A stretch of DNA of 64,000 nucleotides from Chitinophaga pinensis (GTDB lineage Bacteria > Bacteroidota > Bacteroidia > Flavobacteriales_D > Crocinitomicaceae), in NCBI GenBank assembly GCA_945863605.1, contig CAMAZP010000001.1, positions 1 through 64,000 of the forward strand, in the 5' to 3' direction. Below are positions 9,817-17,765 of the stretch, one piece after another; the first letter of the stretch is position 1; every line of letters begins with the position of its first letter. Below the pieces are notes generated by a model. It saw nothing but the letters and a program-made list of their open reading frames with translations. It ran no database searches and was not told where the DNA came from. A program made the translations under genes and the position numbers.

Positions 9817-10392
9817 TTAATTTAAGTGCGGTTCGATTGCCGCGTATAATTTTTCTGAAATAGCGTCGATTTCACCTACTCCATTAATTGTAGTAACTTT
9901 ATTTTGAGCAACATAGTAAGGCAATACATGAATCGTTTTGGTGAAATATTCATTAATGCGTTTCAATAACTTTTCTGCAGCATCATCTGCACGCCCACTT
10001 ACTTTACTTCTAAGTTCTATTCTTTCTTTGATCACCTCTTCAGGAACATCTAATTGCAATACTGTATTAATTGCTTGTTCTTTGCTTTTTAAATACGCAT
10101 CTAATGCTTCAGCTTGTACAACTGTTCTTGGGAACCCATCAAAAATATAACCTTTTGCATTTGGATATTTTTGAACTTCTTCTTCTAACATATCAATTGT
10201 TACAGAATCAGGAACTAAAAATCCATCTGCTAAAATTTGTTTTACTCGTTGTCCTAATTCTGTATCATTTTCGATATGCGCTCTGAACATATCTCCAGTC
10301 GAAAGATGTACTAAATCATATTTTTCAATTAATCGCTCGGATTGTGTTCCTTTCCCTGCACCTGGAGGGCCAAATAGCACGATGTTTAACAT
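9817..10392 (-). CDS. adk: Adenylate kinase
   Basis: 191 residues. It interconverts ATP+AMP and 2 ADP in the cytosol. The P-loop GPPGAGKGTQ sits at residues 7-16, the AMP-binding region STGDMFRAHI follows, and FDGFPRT is present. The LID region (SKVSGRADDA) is short and has no zinc-Cys cluster, so this is the short-form enzyme. It lies 2 bp downstream of hpt and just ahead of obgE. The hpt-adk-obgE order is common in flavobacteria, which supports both the calls and the operon. Confidence 0.96.
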   Translation of the reverse strand: MLNIVLFGPPGAGKGTQSERLIEKYDLVHLSTGDMFRAHIENDTELGQRVKQILADGFLVPDSVTIDMLEEEVQKYPNAKGYIFDGFPRTVVQAEALDAYLKSKEQAINTVLQLDVPEEVIKERIELRSKVSGRADDAAEKLLKRINEYFTKTIHVLPYYVAQNKVTTINGVGEIDAISEKLYAAIEPHLN

Positions 10393-10394
10393 TT

Positions 10395-10937
10395 TTATTC
10401 TTCTTTTAATTGGTACAATTCTTTTAGGTTTCTTCCCAATTCATTATAGTCTAATCCATAACCTACAACAAATTTATTTGGGATTTTAAATCCAATATAT
10501 TTTGGTTTATTTTTTCCTTTGAATGATTCTGGTTTGAACAATAATGTGCAAACTTCAACCGATTCGGGATAATTAGATTTTAAAAGCGTAATGACTTTAT
10601 CAATAGTAATTCCTGTATCGACAATGTCTTCAAGTATCACAATATGTTTTCCTTGAACTGAGGTATTCAAACCAATCAATTCGTCCACTCTACCGGTAGT
10701 ATGAATACCACTGTAGGAACTGACTTTGATAAATGAAATCACAGCATCTTTATCATAAAATTTCATAAGGTCAGATGCAAACATGAAAGAGCCATTTAAT
10801 ATTGCAATAAAAAGTATTTCCTTTCCCTCGTAGTCCTTTTGGAGCTCTTGTGTTAGGTTTGTTATACTTAAATATATCTCCTTTTCAGAAATGAATGGAG
10901 TAAAAATTTTATCGTGAAGTTGTCGTTCTTTTAACAT
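10395..10937 (-). CDS. hpt: Hypoxanthine(-guanine) phosphoribosyltransferase
   Basis: 180 residues from the chosen start. It salvages hypoxanthine/guanine with PRPP to IMP/GMP. The PRPP-binding signature VILEDIVDTGIT is intact, and VSSYSG supplies the flexible-loop region. I chose the ATG at 10937 (MLKERQLHDK): the extra 20 residues of the longer frame to 10997 are basic and non-homologous, and a perfect -7 box lies at 10947-10954, which would be inside that longer frame. First gene of the hpt-adk-obgE-PAP2 operon. The leader between box and ATG is only 9 nt. Confidence 0.92.
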   Translation of the reverse strand: MLKERQLHDKIFTPFISEKEIYLSITNLTQELQKDYEGKEILFIAILNGSFMFASDLMKFYDKDAVISFIKVSSYSGIHTTGRVDELIGLNTSVQGKHIVILEDIVDTGITIDKVITLLKSNYPESVEVCTLLFKPESFKGKNKPKYIGFKIPNKFVVGYGLDYNELGRNLKELYQLKEE

Positions 10938-10946
10938 ATCGGATTG

Positions 10947-10954
10947 CAAAGTTA
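10947..10954 (-). promoter_or_regulatory. -7 box (TAACTTTG) of the hpt-adk-obgE operon
   Basis: On the minus strand TAACTTTG matches TAnnTTTG and ends 9 nt before the hpt ATG, giving a very short predicted leader. No TTG -33 element is visible at the usual distance. It also argues against the upstream in-frame start at 10997. Confidence 0.5.
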
Positions 10955-11133
10955 AGATTTTAAAGCGTAAAAGAAAATTTTGTATTTTTCGTATCAAATT
11001 AGCAGCAATTTTAAATAAGAAGAACCTAAAAAAATATTTTTAATGATTTTATTAAATTCAAAACTCACTTTTTAATAAATAAAAAACAAAATTGAATCAA
11101 TCTATTAGAGCTTTTAATTAAGGTTTATAATTG

Positions 11134-11141
11134 TATTTTTG
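11134..11141 (+). promoter_or_regulatory. -7 box (TATTTTTG) 5 nt before a start codon
   Basis: TATTTTTG matches TAnnTTTG and its last base is only 5 nt from the ATG at 11147. With a start site a few bases after the box, the mRNA would be almost leaderless. No TTG -33 element is obvious. Confidence 0.45.
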
Positions 11142-11146
11142 TGATA

Positions 11147-12478
11147 ATGCAAGCCACAATTATTATTCTTCCACTTTTTTATCTAGCTATATTCTTATTG
11201 CTCATTGGAAAATTAAATTATTTCAAAACTTCTGGTTTTAGTGCAATATCCTTACAGTTTGCCTTTTTAATCAAAGCTTTTTGTGGATTTGCAATTTATT
11301 TAATTTACACTTATTACTATCCGGTGAGAATGGAAGCAGATACTTTCAAGTACTTTGATGATAGTAAATATTTATACTATGCGCTTTGGGAACATCCTTT
11401 GGATTATTTTAAAATGCTTTTCGGAATAAATTGTGAAAATGACTATTTCTTAAAACAATATTATTCAGATATGTATAACTGGTATCGTTCGTATGACAAC
11501 GGTTTACTTAATGATAATCGCCTAGTTATAAGAATTAATGCCTTTGTTCGTTTGTTTTCCTTTGGTAATTACCACGTTCACAGTCTTTTCTTTAATTTTC
11601 TGACCTTCATTGGTTCGTATTCGCTTGCTCGTTTGTTCCTTGTTTTTTCTGAAAGTAAATGGAAAACCTATTTAGTTGTTTTCTTAATCCCATCTTTTGT
11701 GTTTTGGAGTGCAGGGATTTTGAAAGAATCAATTTTAATTTTTGCTTTAGGTTCATTTACTTGGAATGTTTACAAACTGATTAGTGGTTCTCACAAGCTA
11801 TCCACTTATTTATGGATTCTATTTCTGATTCCAATTTTATTAATAATGAAGTTTTATGTTTTTGTTGCTTTAATTCCTGCCATTCTAGGGTGGTGGATTT
11901 CTCAAAAAACAAAACGAACAATTAGCATTCATTTGGTCACAATTGTTGCTTGTTTACTTACAGCTTTAGGAATTGAAACTATTTTCCCTACTTACAATTT
12001 CTTAGTGATAATGGCAGCGAAACAAGGAGATTTTATCAATTTGGCTAATTTCTTAAAAGTCAATAGTTCAATTTATATGGATTATCTGGAACCAAACTTA
12101 TGGTCATTTATTAAAGCAAGCCCTAAAGCTTTTATCAATACGTTAACGCGTCCTTGGCCCACCGAATTGAAAGGAATTTTGTTTTACCCACCACTTTTTG
12201 AAAATTTGTTTGTCATATTCATTTTATTCATGGGTTGGTTTTACCGAAAAAAAGTGAATCCTCAACAGTGGAAATTCATTATTTTTTGCACGTCTTTTTC
12301 CATTCTTTTGTTTGTGATTATTGGCTTAACAACTCCTATTATTGGTGCAATTGTTCGCTATAAAATCCCAGCAATTCCCTTTTTGATTTTTGTTGCTTTA
12401 CTGTTTTTAGACGATTCTAAACTTCCTCAAAAATTACGTTCAAATAAATTTATTTTATGGCTTCATTCGTATTTATAA
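11147..12478 (+). CDS. Polytopic inner-membrane protein, unknown (possible GT-C-like)
   Basis: 443 residues with roughly ten hydrophobic segments spread along the whole length; the first follows the Met directly (IIILPLFYLAIFLLL). The soluble parts include a long extracytoplasmic-looking loop rich in Tyr, Trp and Asp between residues ~55 and ~130. I do not recognise the family with confidence; the architecture resembles membrane glycosyltransferases or O-antigen-type proteins, but no catalytic motif is clear. I use the ATG at 11147; the GTG two codons earlier falls on the last base of the -7 box. The 3' end overlaps the following SDR gene by 22 bp, so the two are translationally linked. Confidence 0.75.
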   Translation: MQATIIILPLFYLAIFLLLIGKLNYFKTSGFSAISLQFAFLIKAFCGFAIYLIYTYYYPVRMEADTFKYFDDSKYLYYALWEHPLDYFKMLFGINCENDYFLKQYYSDMYNWYRSYDNGLLNDNRLVIRINAFVRLFSFGNYHVHSLFFNFLTFIGSYSLARLFLVFSESKWKTYLVVFLIPSFVFWSAGILKESILIFALGSFTWNVYKLISGSHKLSTYLWILFLIPILLIMKFYVFVALIPAILGWWISQKTKRTISIHLVTIVACLLTALGIETIFPTYNFLVIMAAKQGDFINLANFLKVNSSIYMDYLEPNLWSFIKASPKAFINTLTRPWPTELKGILFYPPLFENLFVIFILFMGWFYRKKVNPQQWKFIIFCTSFSILLFVIIGLTTPIIGAIVRYKIPAIPFLIFVALLFLDDSKLPQKLRSNKFILWLHSYL

Positions 12479-13215
12479 CTGGTGCAACCTCTGGTTTCGG
12501 AGAGGCAACTGCTCGAATTTTTGCAAAAAATGGATATTCATTGGTCTTAATGGCTAGACGTCAAGATCGATTAGAAAAACTAAAAGAGGAGTTAAGTTCC
12601 GAGTCAATTCAAATAGAGCTTCTTTGTACAGATGTTCGCAATGAACAAGCAGTAAATGAAGCTGTAAATTCTCTTTCGGAATCAGTAAAAAGCAACATCC
12701 GAATTCTTGTAAATAATGCCGGTTTAGCAGTTGGTAGAGGTCCTATCGATGGTGGACTCACAGACGATTGGAATAGAATGATTGACACCAATGTGAAAGG
12801 CTTATTGTATGTTTCAAAAGCTGTTATTCCTTTTTTAAAAGTAAATGGAAATTGTCAAATTATCAATATTTCAAGCATTGCAGGAAAAGAAGTGTATGCT
12901 GGTGGAAATGTTTACTGTGCGACTAAACACGCCGTAGATGCGCTTTCACAAGCAATGCGAATAGATTTAGTTGAGTATGGTATCAAAGTAACGAATATTG
13001 CTCCTGGAGCAGCGGCAACTGAATTCTCAATTGTTCGTTTTAAAGGCGACAACAAAGTAGCAGAAGCTGTTTATGAAGGTTATGATCCTTTACAAGCTGA
13101 AGATATAGCGGAAACAATTTGGTTTGTTGCAAGTCGTCCAGCGCATGTAACAATCAATGACTTAACGATAATGCCTACTGCGCAAGCGGCAGCAACTGTT
13201 CTTTGGAAAAAATAA
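12457..13215 (+). CDS. Short-chain dehydrogenase/reductase (YdfG-like)
   Basis: 252 residues. Classical SDR fold: cofactor motif TGATSGFGEA at residues ~8-17, NNAG near residue 85, catalytic Ser in INISSIAG, and the YCATK Tyr/Lys pair. The basic patch after beta-2 (ARRQDR) suggests NADP(H). The closest well-known pattern is the YdfG/serine-3-dehydrogenase group (broad 3-hydroxy acid dehydrogenases), including the C-terminal phrase ETIWFVASRPAHVTIND. It overlaps the membrane protein upstream by 22 bp and lies 17 bp ahead of the SGNH gene. The biological substrate is unknown. Confidence 0.9.
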   Translation: MASFVFITGATSGFGEATARIFAKNGYSLVLMARRQDRLEKLKEELSSESIQIELLCTDVRNEQAVNEAVNSLSESVKSNIRILVNNAGLAVGRGPIDGGLTDDWNRMIDTNVKGLLYVSKAVIPFLKVNGNCQIINISSIAGKEVYAGGNVYCATKHAVDALSQAMRIDLVEYGIKVTNIAPGAAATEFSIVRFKGDNKVAEAVYEGYDPLQAEDIAETIWFVASRPAHVTINDLTIMPTAQAAATVLWKK

Positions 13216-13232
13216 TTTTTTAAAATTTTAAT

Positions 13233-14483
13233 ATGCGTTTTATTTACTCTACAATCCTTACATTATTCATTTGTTTTACCTCTTTTTCACAAGATAGTTT
13301 ATCTGTTCTTTTTATTGGAAACAGCTACGTTTACACCTTTGATTTACCAGCAGTACTGAAAAGTTTAGCCGAATCGAAAGGAGATGTTCTAACAGTTGCC
13401 TCGAAAACGAATGGTGGTTTTACCTTTCAAAATCACGTCAATGACCCTGTTACCTACACTAAAATTCATTTAACCGATTGGAATTATGTGGTATTGCAAG
13501 GTCAAAGTCAAGAACCAAGTTTTCCTTATGATCAAGTTAATTCAACAACCTTGCCTTTCGCACTTCAATTAGCGGATTCAGTTTATGGCAATTCTCCTTG
13601 TTCACAGGTGCAATATTTTATGACGTGGGGACGACAAAACGGTGATACACAATGGGATTCAATCAATACGTTTGACAAAATGAATGCAAGACTTCGCGAT
13701 GCTTACTTGAGAATTGCAGAAAATGCCAATGCAAGTGTTGCTGCTGCTGGTCCAGCTTGGAAGTATATTCGCGATAATCATCCAACAATTAATCTTTTTT
13801 CAACAGATGGTTCTCATCCAAGCTTTGCAGGAACGTATTTGAATGCGTGTGTATTTTACAGTTCGCTTTATCACAAAAGTCCGGAAGGAGCTAGTTACAT
13901 TGGTTCACTTGACCTAGCAACGGCTCAAACTTTACAACAAGTAGCAAAAATGACTGTTTTAGATAGTTTATCAACTTGGAAATTAACCCATCCTGATTCG
14001 CTTGCTGATGTCTCAGTTTCTTATCAACTAAATCAAACACCTGCGACCTATCAGTTTTCTTCTAATGCTTCCTTAATAACAAATTACAACTGGAATTTTG
14101 GTGATGGAGTAACATCAACTGAAGTAAATCCCTTACATACTTTTACCGCAAACGGTTCTTATACAGTACAATTAATCGGAGAAGGACCTTGTGGTATAGA
14201 CACTTCAACAGTCCAAATTATTGTAAGCATTACCAATAATGAAGAACTTTCAGGAAAAATAAACATTGTGACAATCGGAAACAAAACTTTTAAAATTTCT
14301 GGAATTAGCAATTCTTCGAAATTTCAAATTGTTGACTTAACTGGAAGAGCAGTTGCATTTGAAAAAATACTTCAATCTGAAAATGAAACGATATTAAAGT
14401 TAGCAAATTCAGGAATTTTCTTTTTAATTATCAGCTCAGATTCAGGAGAAATGAACGTAAAATTACCTTACACTATTGATTAA
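13233..14483 (+). CDS. Secreted SGNH/DUF4886-like esterase with PKD domain and C-terminal sorting-like domain
   Basis: 416 residues. An N-terminal signal peptide ends near FTSFSQ. The hydrolase domain shows block I LFIGNSYVYTF with the nucleophile Ser, the WNYVVLQGQSQEP block, and block V TDGSHPSFAGTYL with Asp and His. A PKD domain follows (NYNWNFGDGVTS, HTFTANGSYTVQLIG). The final ~75 residues (KTFKISGI, FQIVDLTGRAV, SGIFFLII) look like a T9SS type A sorting domain, but the usual YPNP entry is missing, so that is tentative. The family hydrolyses esters, often on polysaccharides. A paralogue without the extra domains is at 32071-32829. Confidence 0.85.
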   Translation: MRFIYSTILTLFICFTSFSQDSLSVLFIGNSYVYTFDLPAVLKSLAESKGDVLTVASKTNGGFTFQNHVNDPVTYTKIHLTDWNYVVLQGQSQEPSFPYDQVNSTTLPFALQLADSVYGNSPCSQVQYFMTWGRQNGDTQWDSINTFDKMNARLRDAYLRIAENANASVAAAGPAWKYIRDNHPTINLFSTDGSHPSFAGTYLNACVFYSSLYHKSPEGASYIGSLDLATAQTLQQVAKMTVLDSLSTWKLTHPDSLADVSVSYQLNQTPATYQFSSNASLITNYNWNFGDGVTSTEVNPLHTFTANGSYTVQLIGEGPCGIDTSTVQIIVSITNNEELSGKINIVTIGNKTFKISGISNSSKFQIVDLTGRAVAFEKILQSENETILKLANSGIFFLIISSDSGEMNVKLPYTID

Positions 14484-14526
14484 ATCATTCTTAAAACCTT
14501 AATGTTTAATATTCATTATTGTTTGG

Positions 14527-14534
14527 TAGATTTG
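14527..14534 (+). promoter_or_regulatory. -7 box (TAGATTTG) of VanZ-like gene
   Basis: TAGATTTG matches TAnnTTTG and ends 21 nt before the ATG at 14556, a normal leader for this window. Confidence 0.5.
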
Positions 14535-14555
14535 CCCATAATAGTTTAGTTTTCT

Positions 14556-14912
14556 ATGAAAATTTGGAATAAAAAATTGATATTAGTTTCTTTAGTTTTT
14601 GTGACTGTAGGAATCACAGTTTTAAGTTTGATGCCTCCAAAGTCAGGAATTGAAATACAAGGAAATGACAAAATCAATCATTTTATTGCTTACACTGTTT
14701 TTAGTTTAAACGCGGGGATTCTAGTTAAAAATTTTAGAAAACACTTGTTGATATTGCCTTTGCTAATACTTTATGGTTTATTTATGGAATATTGTCAAGG
14801 TTTTGTTCCAGGTAGAAGTCAATCTTGGCTTGATGCATTAGCAAATACGACAGGTGTTGCAATTGGTTTTATTTTAACTATAATTACAAGAAGATTGAAT
14901 GTTAAATTATAG
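14556..14912 (+). CDS. VanZ-like family small membrane protein
   Basis: 118 residues with four hydrophobic helices. The family signature is present: GNDKINHFIAYTVFSL in the middle, then EYCQGFVPGRSQSWLDAL and a final helix. VanZ-like proteins are widespread and mostly uncharacterised; the name comes from teicoplanin resistance in the vanA cluster, which should not be inferred here. It has its own promoter and no clear functional link with its neighbours. Confidence 0.8.
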   Translation: MKIWNKKLILVSLVFVTVGITVLSLMPPKSGIEIQGNDKINHFIAYTVFSLNAGILVKNFRKHLLILPLLILYGLFMEYCQGFVPGRSQSWLDALANTTGVAIGFILTIITRRLNVKL

Positions 14913-14975
14913 AATATAATTCAGTTGAAAAACTTACTCTAATCGCTACTCCAAAACGCTTCATCTATTTTCTTT

Positions 14976-15326
14976 ATGGTTACCACTTTGAATAATAAAA
15001 ATAAAGATTTCTTTGAGCAAGTTTATGCAGTCGTGAAATTAATCCCTGAAGGAAGAGTTACTTCTTATGGTGCTATCGCAAACTATCTAAGCGCAAAAAG
15101 AGCCTCAAGAATGGTTGGTTGGGCAATGAATGCAGCGCACTCAAATCCTGAAATTCCAGCACATCGCGTTGTGAATCGAAATGGTTTATTGACCGGAAAA
15201 ATGCACTTCTCAACTCCAACTGCTATGCAAGAAAGATTAGAAGCAGAAGGAATTGAAATCATTGAAGATGAAATTCAAAACTTTAAAACCCACTTTTGGA
15301 ATCCTGAAGAACTTGATGAATTTTGA
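14976..15326 (+). CDS. Alkyltransferase-like protein (MGMT family without the acceptor Cys)
   Basis: 116 residues of the O6-alkylguanine-DNA alkyltransferase C-terminal domain. Visible are the winged-helix start IPEGRVTSYGAIANYL, the Arg-finger region SRMVGWAMNA, and the active-site box. That box reads IPAHRV with Ala62 where MGMT has Cys in PCHRV. Such alkyltransferase-like proteins bind O6-alkylguanine and flip the base but cannot transfer the alkyl group; in studied cases they recruit nucleotide excision repair. The ATG at 14976 gives the normal length. It stands between the VanZ-like gene and the PLP enzyme, with no repair gene adjacent. Confidence 0.9.
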   Translation: MVTTLNNKNKDFFEQVYAVVKLIPEGRVTSYGAIANYLSAKRASRMVGWAMNAAHSNPEIPAHRVVNRNGLLTGKMHFSTPTAMQERLEAEGIEIIEDEIQNFKTHFWNPEELDEF

Positions 15327-15365
15327 TTCGCTAATCAGCAATTCTCATTCATCAGGTATTTCTAT

Positions 15366-15373
15366 TATTTTTG
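15366..15373 (+). promoter_or_regulatory. -7 box (TATTTTTG) of PLP enzyme gene
   Basis: TATTTTTG matches TAnnTTTG, ending 16 nt before the ATG at 15390. A TTC sits where the -33 TTG would be (21 nt upstream), a partial match. Confidence 0.5.
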
Positions 15374-15389
15374 TCGAAAACTTTTTAAA

Positions 15390-16529
15390 ATGAAATTCGG
15401 TACGAAAGCAATCCATGCGGGTGTTCACCCAGATCCTACGACAGGAGCAATTATGACACCAATTTATCAAACTTCAACGTATGTTCAAGAAGGTGTTGGA
15501 AACCACAAAGGATATGAATATTCCAGAACGTTAAATCCGACTCGTCACGCATTGGAAAAAAACATTGCTGCTATCGAAAATGGAAAATATGGTGCTTGCT
15601 TTGGTTCAGGTTTGGCAGCTATTGATTGTATTATAAAAATGTTGAATCCAGGCGACGAAGTAATTTCAACCAATGATTTATACGGCGGATCATACAGAAT
15701 CTTTAAAACAATTTTTGAAAAATATGGTATTAAGTTTCACTTTGTAAACATGCAACATCCAGCTGAAGTGGAAGCTTTAGTAAATGCTAATACAAAGCTA
15801 ATTTGGGTTGAAACACCTACTAATCCGATGATGAATATAGTAGATATCGTCGCAATGGCTACGATTTCTAAAAAAGCAGGTGCAATGTTGGCAGTCGATA
15901 ACACATTTGCAACGCCTTACTTACAAAACCCATTAGATTTAGGTGCTGATATCGTTATGCATTCAGTTACAAAATATTTGGGTGGTCACTCAGACGTTGT
16001 AATGGGAGCTTTGGTTACTTCAAACGACGACATCGCAAGTGAAATGTATCGCATCCAAAATTCATCGGGAGCGGTTACTGCTCCAATGGATTCGTTTTTG
16101 GTTTTAAGAGGAATAAAAACGCTACATTTAAGAATGCAACGTCATTGCGAAAACGGCGAAAAAGTGGCTCATTTTCTAAAAACACATCCCAAAATTGACA
16201 AAGTGTACTGGCCAGGTTTTGAATCGCACCCGAATCACGATGTTGCTAAAAAACAGATGCGCGGTTTTGGTGGAATGATTTCGTTCAATTTGAAAGGAAA
16301 TAAATTGGAAGATGCATTAGAAATCGTTAAAAAAGTAGAGATTTTTGCCTTGGCTGAATCTTTAGGTGGTGTTGAATCATTAATTGGACATCCAGCTACG
16401 ATGACTCACGCCTCCATTCCGAAAGAAGTTCGCGAGCAAAGTGGCGTGGTTGACTCTTTGATTCGATTAAGTGTTGGCGTAGAAGATGCAGAAGATTTAA
16501 TTGAAGACTTGATTCAGGCATTAGCTTGA
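15390..16529 (+). CDS. Cystathionine gamma-synthase/lyase family PLP enzyme
   Basis: 379 residues, fold-type I PLP enzyme of the Cys/Met metabolism family. Visible are the N-terminal GTKAIHAGVHPDPTTGAI, Tyr and Arg in GYEYSRTLNPT, the PLP-phosphate loop GSGLAAID, the NTFATPY region and the Schiff-base Lys195 in HSVTKYLGGHSD. The C-terminus has SLGGVESLIGHPATMTH. The family covers cystathionine gamma-synthase, cystathionine beta/gamma-lyase, O-acetylhomoserine sulfhydrylase and methionine gamma-lyase; sequence reading alone does not separate these, though the short length fits CGS/CBL/CGL better than sulfhydrylases. It lies alone between unrelated genes, so context does not help. Confidence 0.92.
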   Translation: MKFGTKAIHAGVHPDPTTGAIMTPIYQTSTYVQEGVGNHKGYEYSRTLNPTRHALEKNIAAIENGKYGACFGSGLAAIDCIIKMLNPGDEVISTNDLYGGSYRIFKTIFEKYGIKFHFVNMQHPAEVEALVNANTKLIWVETPTNPMMNIVDIVAMATISKKAGAMLAVDNTFATPYLQNPLDLGADIVMHSVTKYLGGHSDVVMGALVTSNDDIASEMYRIQNSSGAVTAPMDSFLVLRGIKTLHLRMQRHCENGEKVAHFLKTHPKIDKVYWPGFESHPNHDVAKKQMRGFGGMISFNLKGNKLEDALEIVKKVEIFALAESLGGVESLIGHPATMTHASIPKEVREQSGVVDSLIRLSVGVEDAEDLIEDLIQALA

Positions 16530-16623
16530 AATTTATTGTAGACTTAAAAAAGTTGACAAAATGAATTTTAAGAACTAACAATTTCGCAGCTAAAAAAATC
16601 ATCCTTGTTATTTTACCTTATAA

Positions 16624-17679
16624 ATGTTAAATAGTTCTAATAAACTTCCACTAAACGCTAGAATTAGTTTCGCTATTATAATTCTTTTTGGAATTTCTTA
16701 TTTTCTATATGTTGCTCAAGATATTTTGATACCAATTGTAATGGCAACAATTTTAGCTGTACTTCTAAATCCAATTGTAATTTTTTTGGAATCTAAAAAA
16801 ATTAAAAAGTTTTTCGCTATTTTCTTTACTGTACTAATAAGTTTCATTTTAGTAACAGGTTTCTTGTTTTTTCTTATATCGCAAGCTTCAAGTTTAAGTG
16901 ATGCTTTGCCAATATTGAAAAAAAAATTTAATGAAAGTAGTGCAGAGATTATCACTTTAATAGCAGAAAAAACAAATTTAAAAGAATCTAAAATTCAAGC
17001 TTGGATTTTAGATCAACAGAAAAATCAAATCAAAGATTTTAAAATCGGAGAAAAAATTAGTAGTGTTGGTAATGTGATGGTAACAATTTTTTTAATGCCA
17101 GTTTATTTAGTTATGATCTTGTATTATAAACCTTTACTGCTTGAATTTTTTAGAAAATTGTTTCGAAATAAGGATTTTATTGCTGTGGAAGAGATTTTAC
17201 TAAATACAAAAAAAATCATTCAAAGTTATGTAGTTGGTCTATTCATAGAGTTTGTTATTATTGCGTTTTTAAATTCACTTGGACTATTCATTATAGGTAT
17301 CCGTTATGCATTTTTATTGGGAGTAATTGGCGCTTTACTTAATTTAATTCCCTACTTGGGTGCTTTGATTGCAGCCACCATATATATGACAATTGCATTT
17401 ATTACAATGCCTCCTATTTTTGTGGTTTATGTACTAATCATGTATGTTGTTATTCAATTGATTGATAATAATCTAATAATTCCAAGAATTGTAGCATCAC
17501 GTGTGCAGATTAATGCTTTAGCTTCTATAATTTCTGTTACAATTGGTGGTGCTATTTGGGGAATTCCAGGAATGTTTTTATCAATTCCATTAATTGCAAT
17601 CGTTAAAGTAATTTGCGACAACATATACTCTTTAAATGCATGGGGGTTTTTATTAGGAGATAGTATTTCATCAAAATAA
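16624..17679 (+). CDS. AI-2E family transporter (TqsA/PerM type)
   Basis: 351 residues with about eight transmembrane helices. Typical family features are the N-terminal pair of helices, a basic loop (ESKKIKKFF), an amphipathic charged stretch of ~90 residues (FNESSAEIITLIAEK...), and the conserved C-terminal phrases LNLIPYLGALIAA, IQLIDNNLIIPRIV and WGIPGMFLSIPLIAI. Members were named for autoinducer-2 export, but many carry other solutes or ions, so no substrate is assigned. The next gene, a MerR-type regulator, has its own promoter. Confidence 0.87.
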   Translation: MLNSSNKLPLNARISFAIIILFGISYFLYVAQDILIPIVMATILAVLLNPIVIFLESKKIKKFFAIFFTVLISFILVTGFLFFLISQASSLSDALPILKKKFNESSAEIITLIAEKTNLKESKIQAWILDQQKNQIKDFKIGEKISSVGNVMVTIFLMPVYLVMILYYKPLLLEFFRKLFRNKDFIAVEEILLNTKKIIQSYVVGLFIEFVIIAFLNSLGLFIIGIRYAFLLGVIGALLNLIPYLGALIAATIYMTIAFITMPPIFVVYVLIMYVVIQLIDNNLIIPRIVASRVQINALASIISVTIGGAIWGIPGMFLSIPLIAIVKVICDNIYSLNAWGFLLGDSISSK

Positions 17680-17692
17680 TTCAACCGTAATA

Positions 17693-17724
17693 TTGAAATT
17701 TAATAAAAACCATAAATAAATTTG
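17693..17724 (+). promoter_or_regulatory. Promoter with TTG (-33) and TAAATTTG (-7)
   Basis: TTG at 17693-17695, then 21 nt, then TAAATTTG at 17717-17724. Both Bacteroidota sigma-A elements and their spacing fit. The ATG at 17766 is 41 nt further, a longer leader than the 16-21 nt seen at other genes here, leaving room for an operator bound by the regulator itself. Confidence 0.6.
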
Positions 17725-17765
17725 ATATCAAGCGAACAATTTTAAATTTCTGTTGTTTTCGGACT

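Noticed and set aside
10938-10997. Longer hpt start at 10997
   Set aside because: The extension crosses a perfect -7 box and adds a basic non-homologous stretch.
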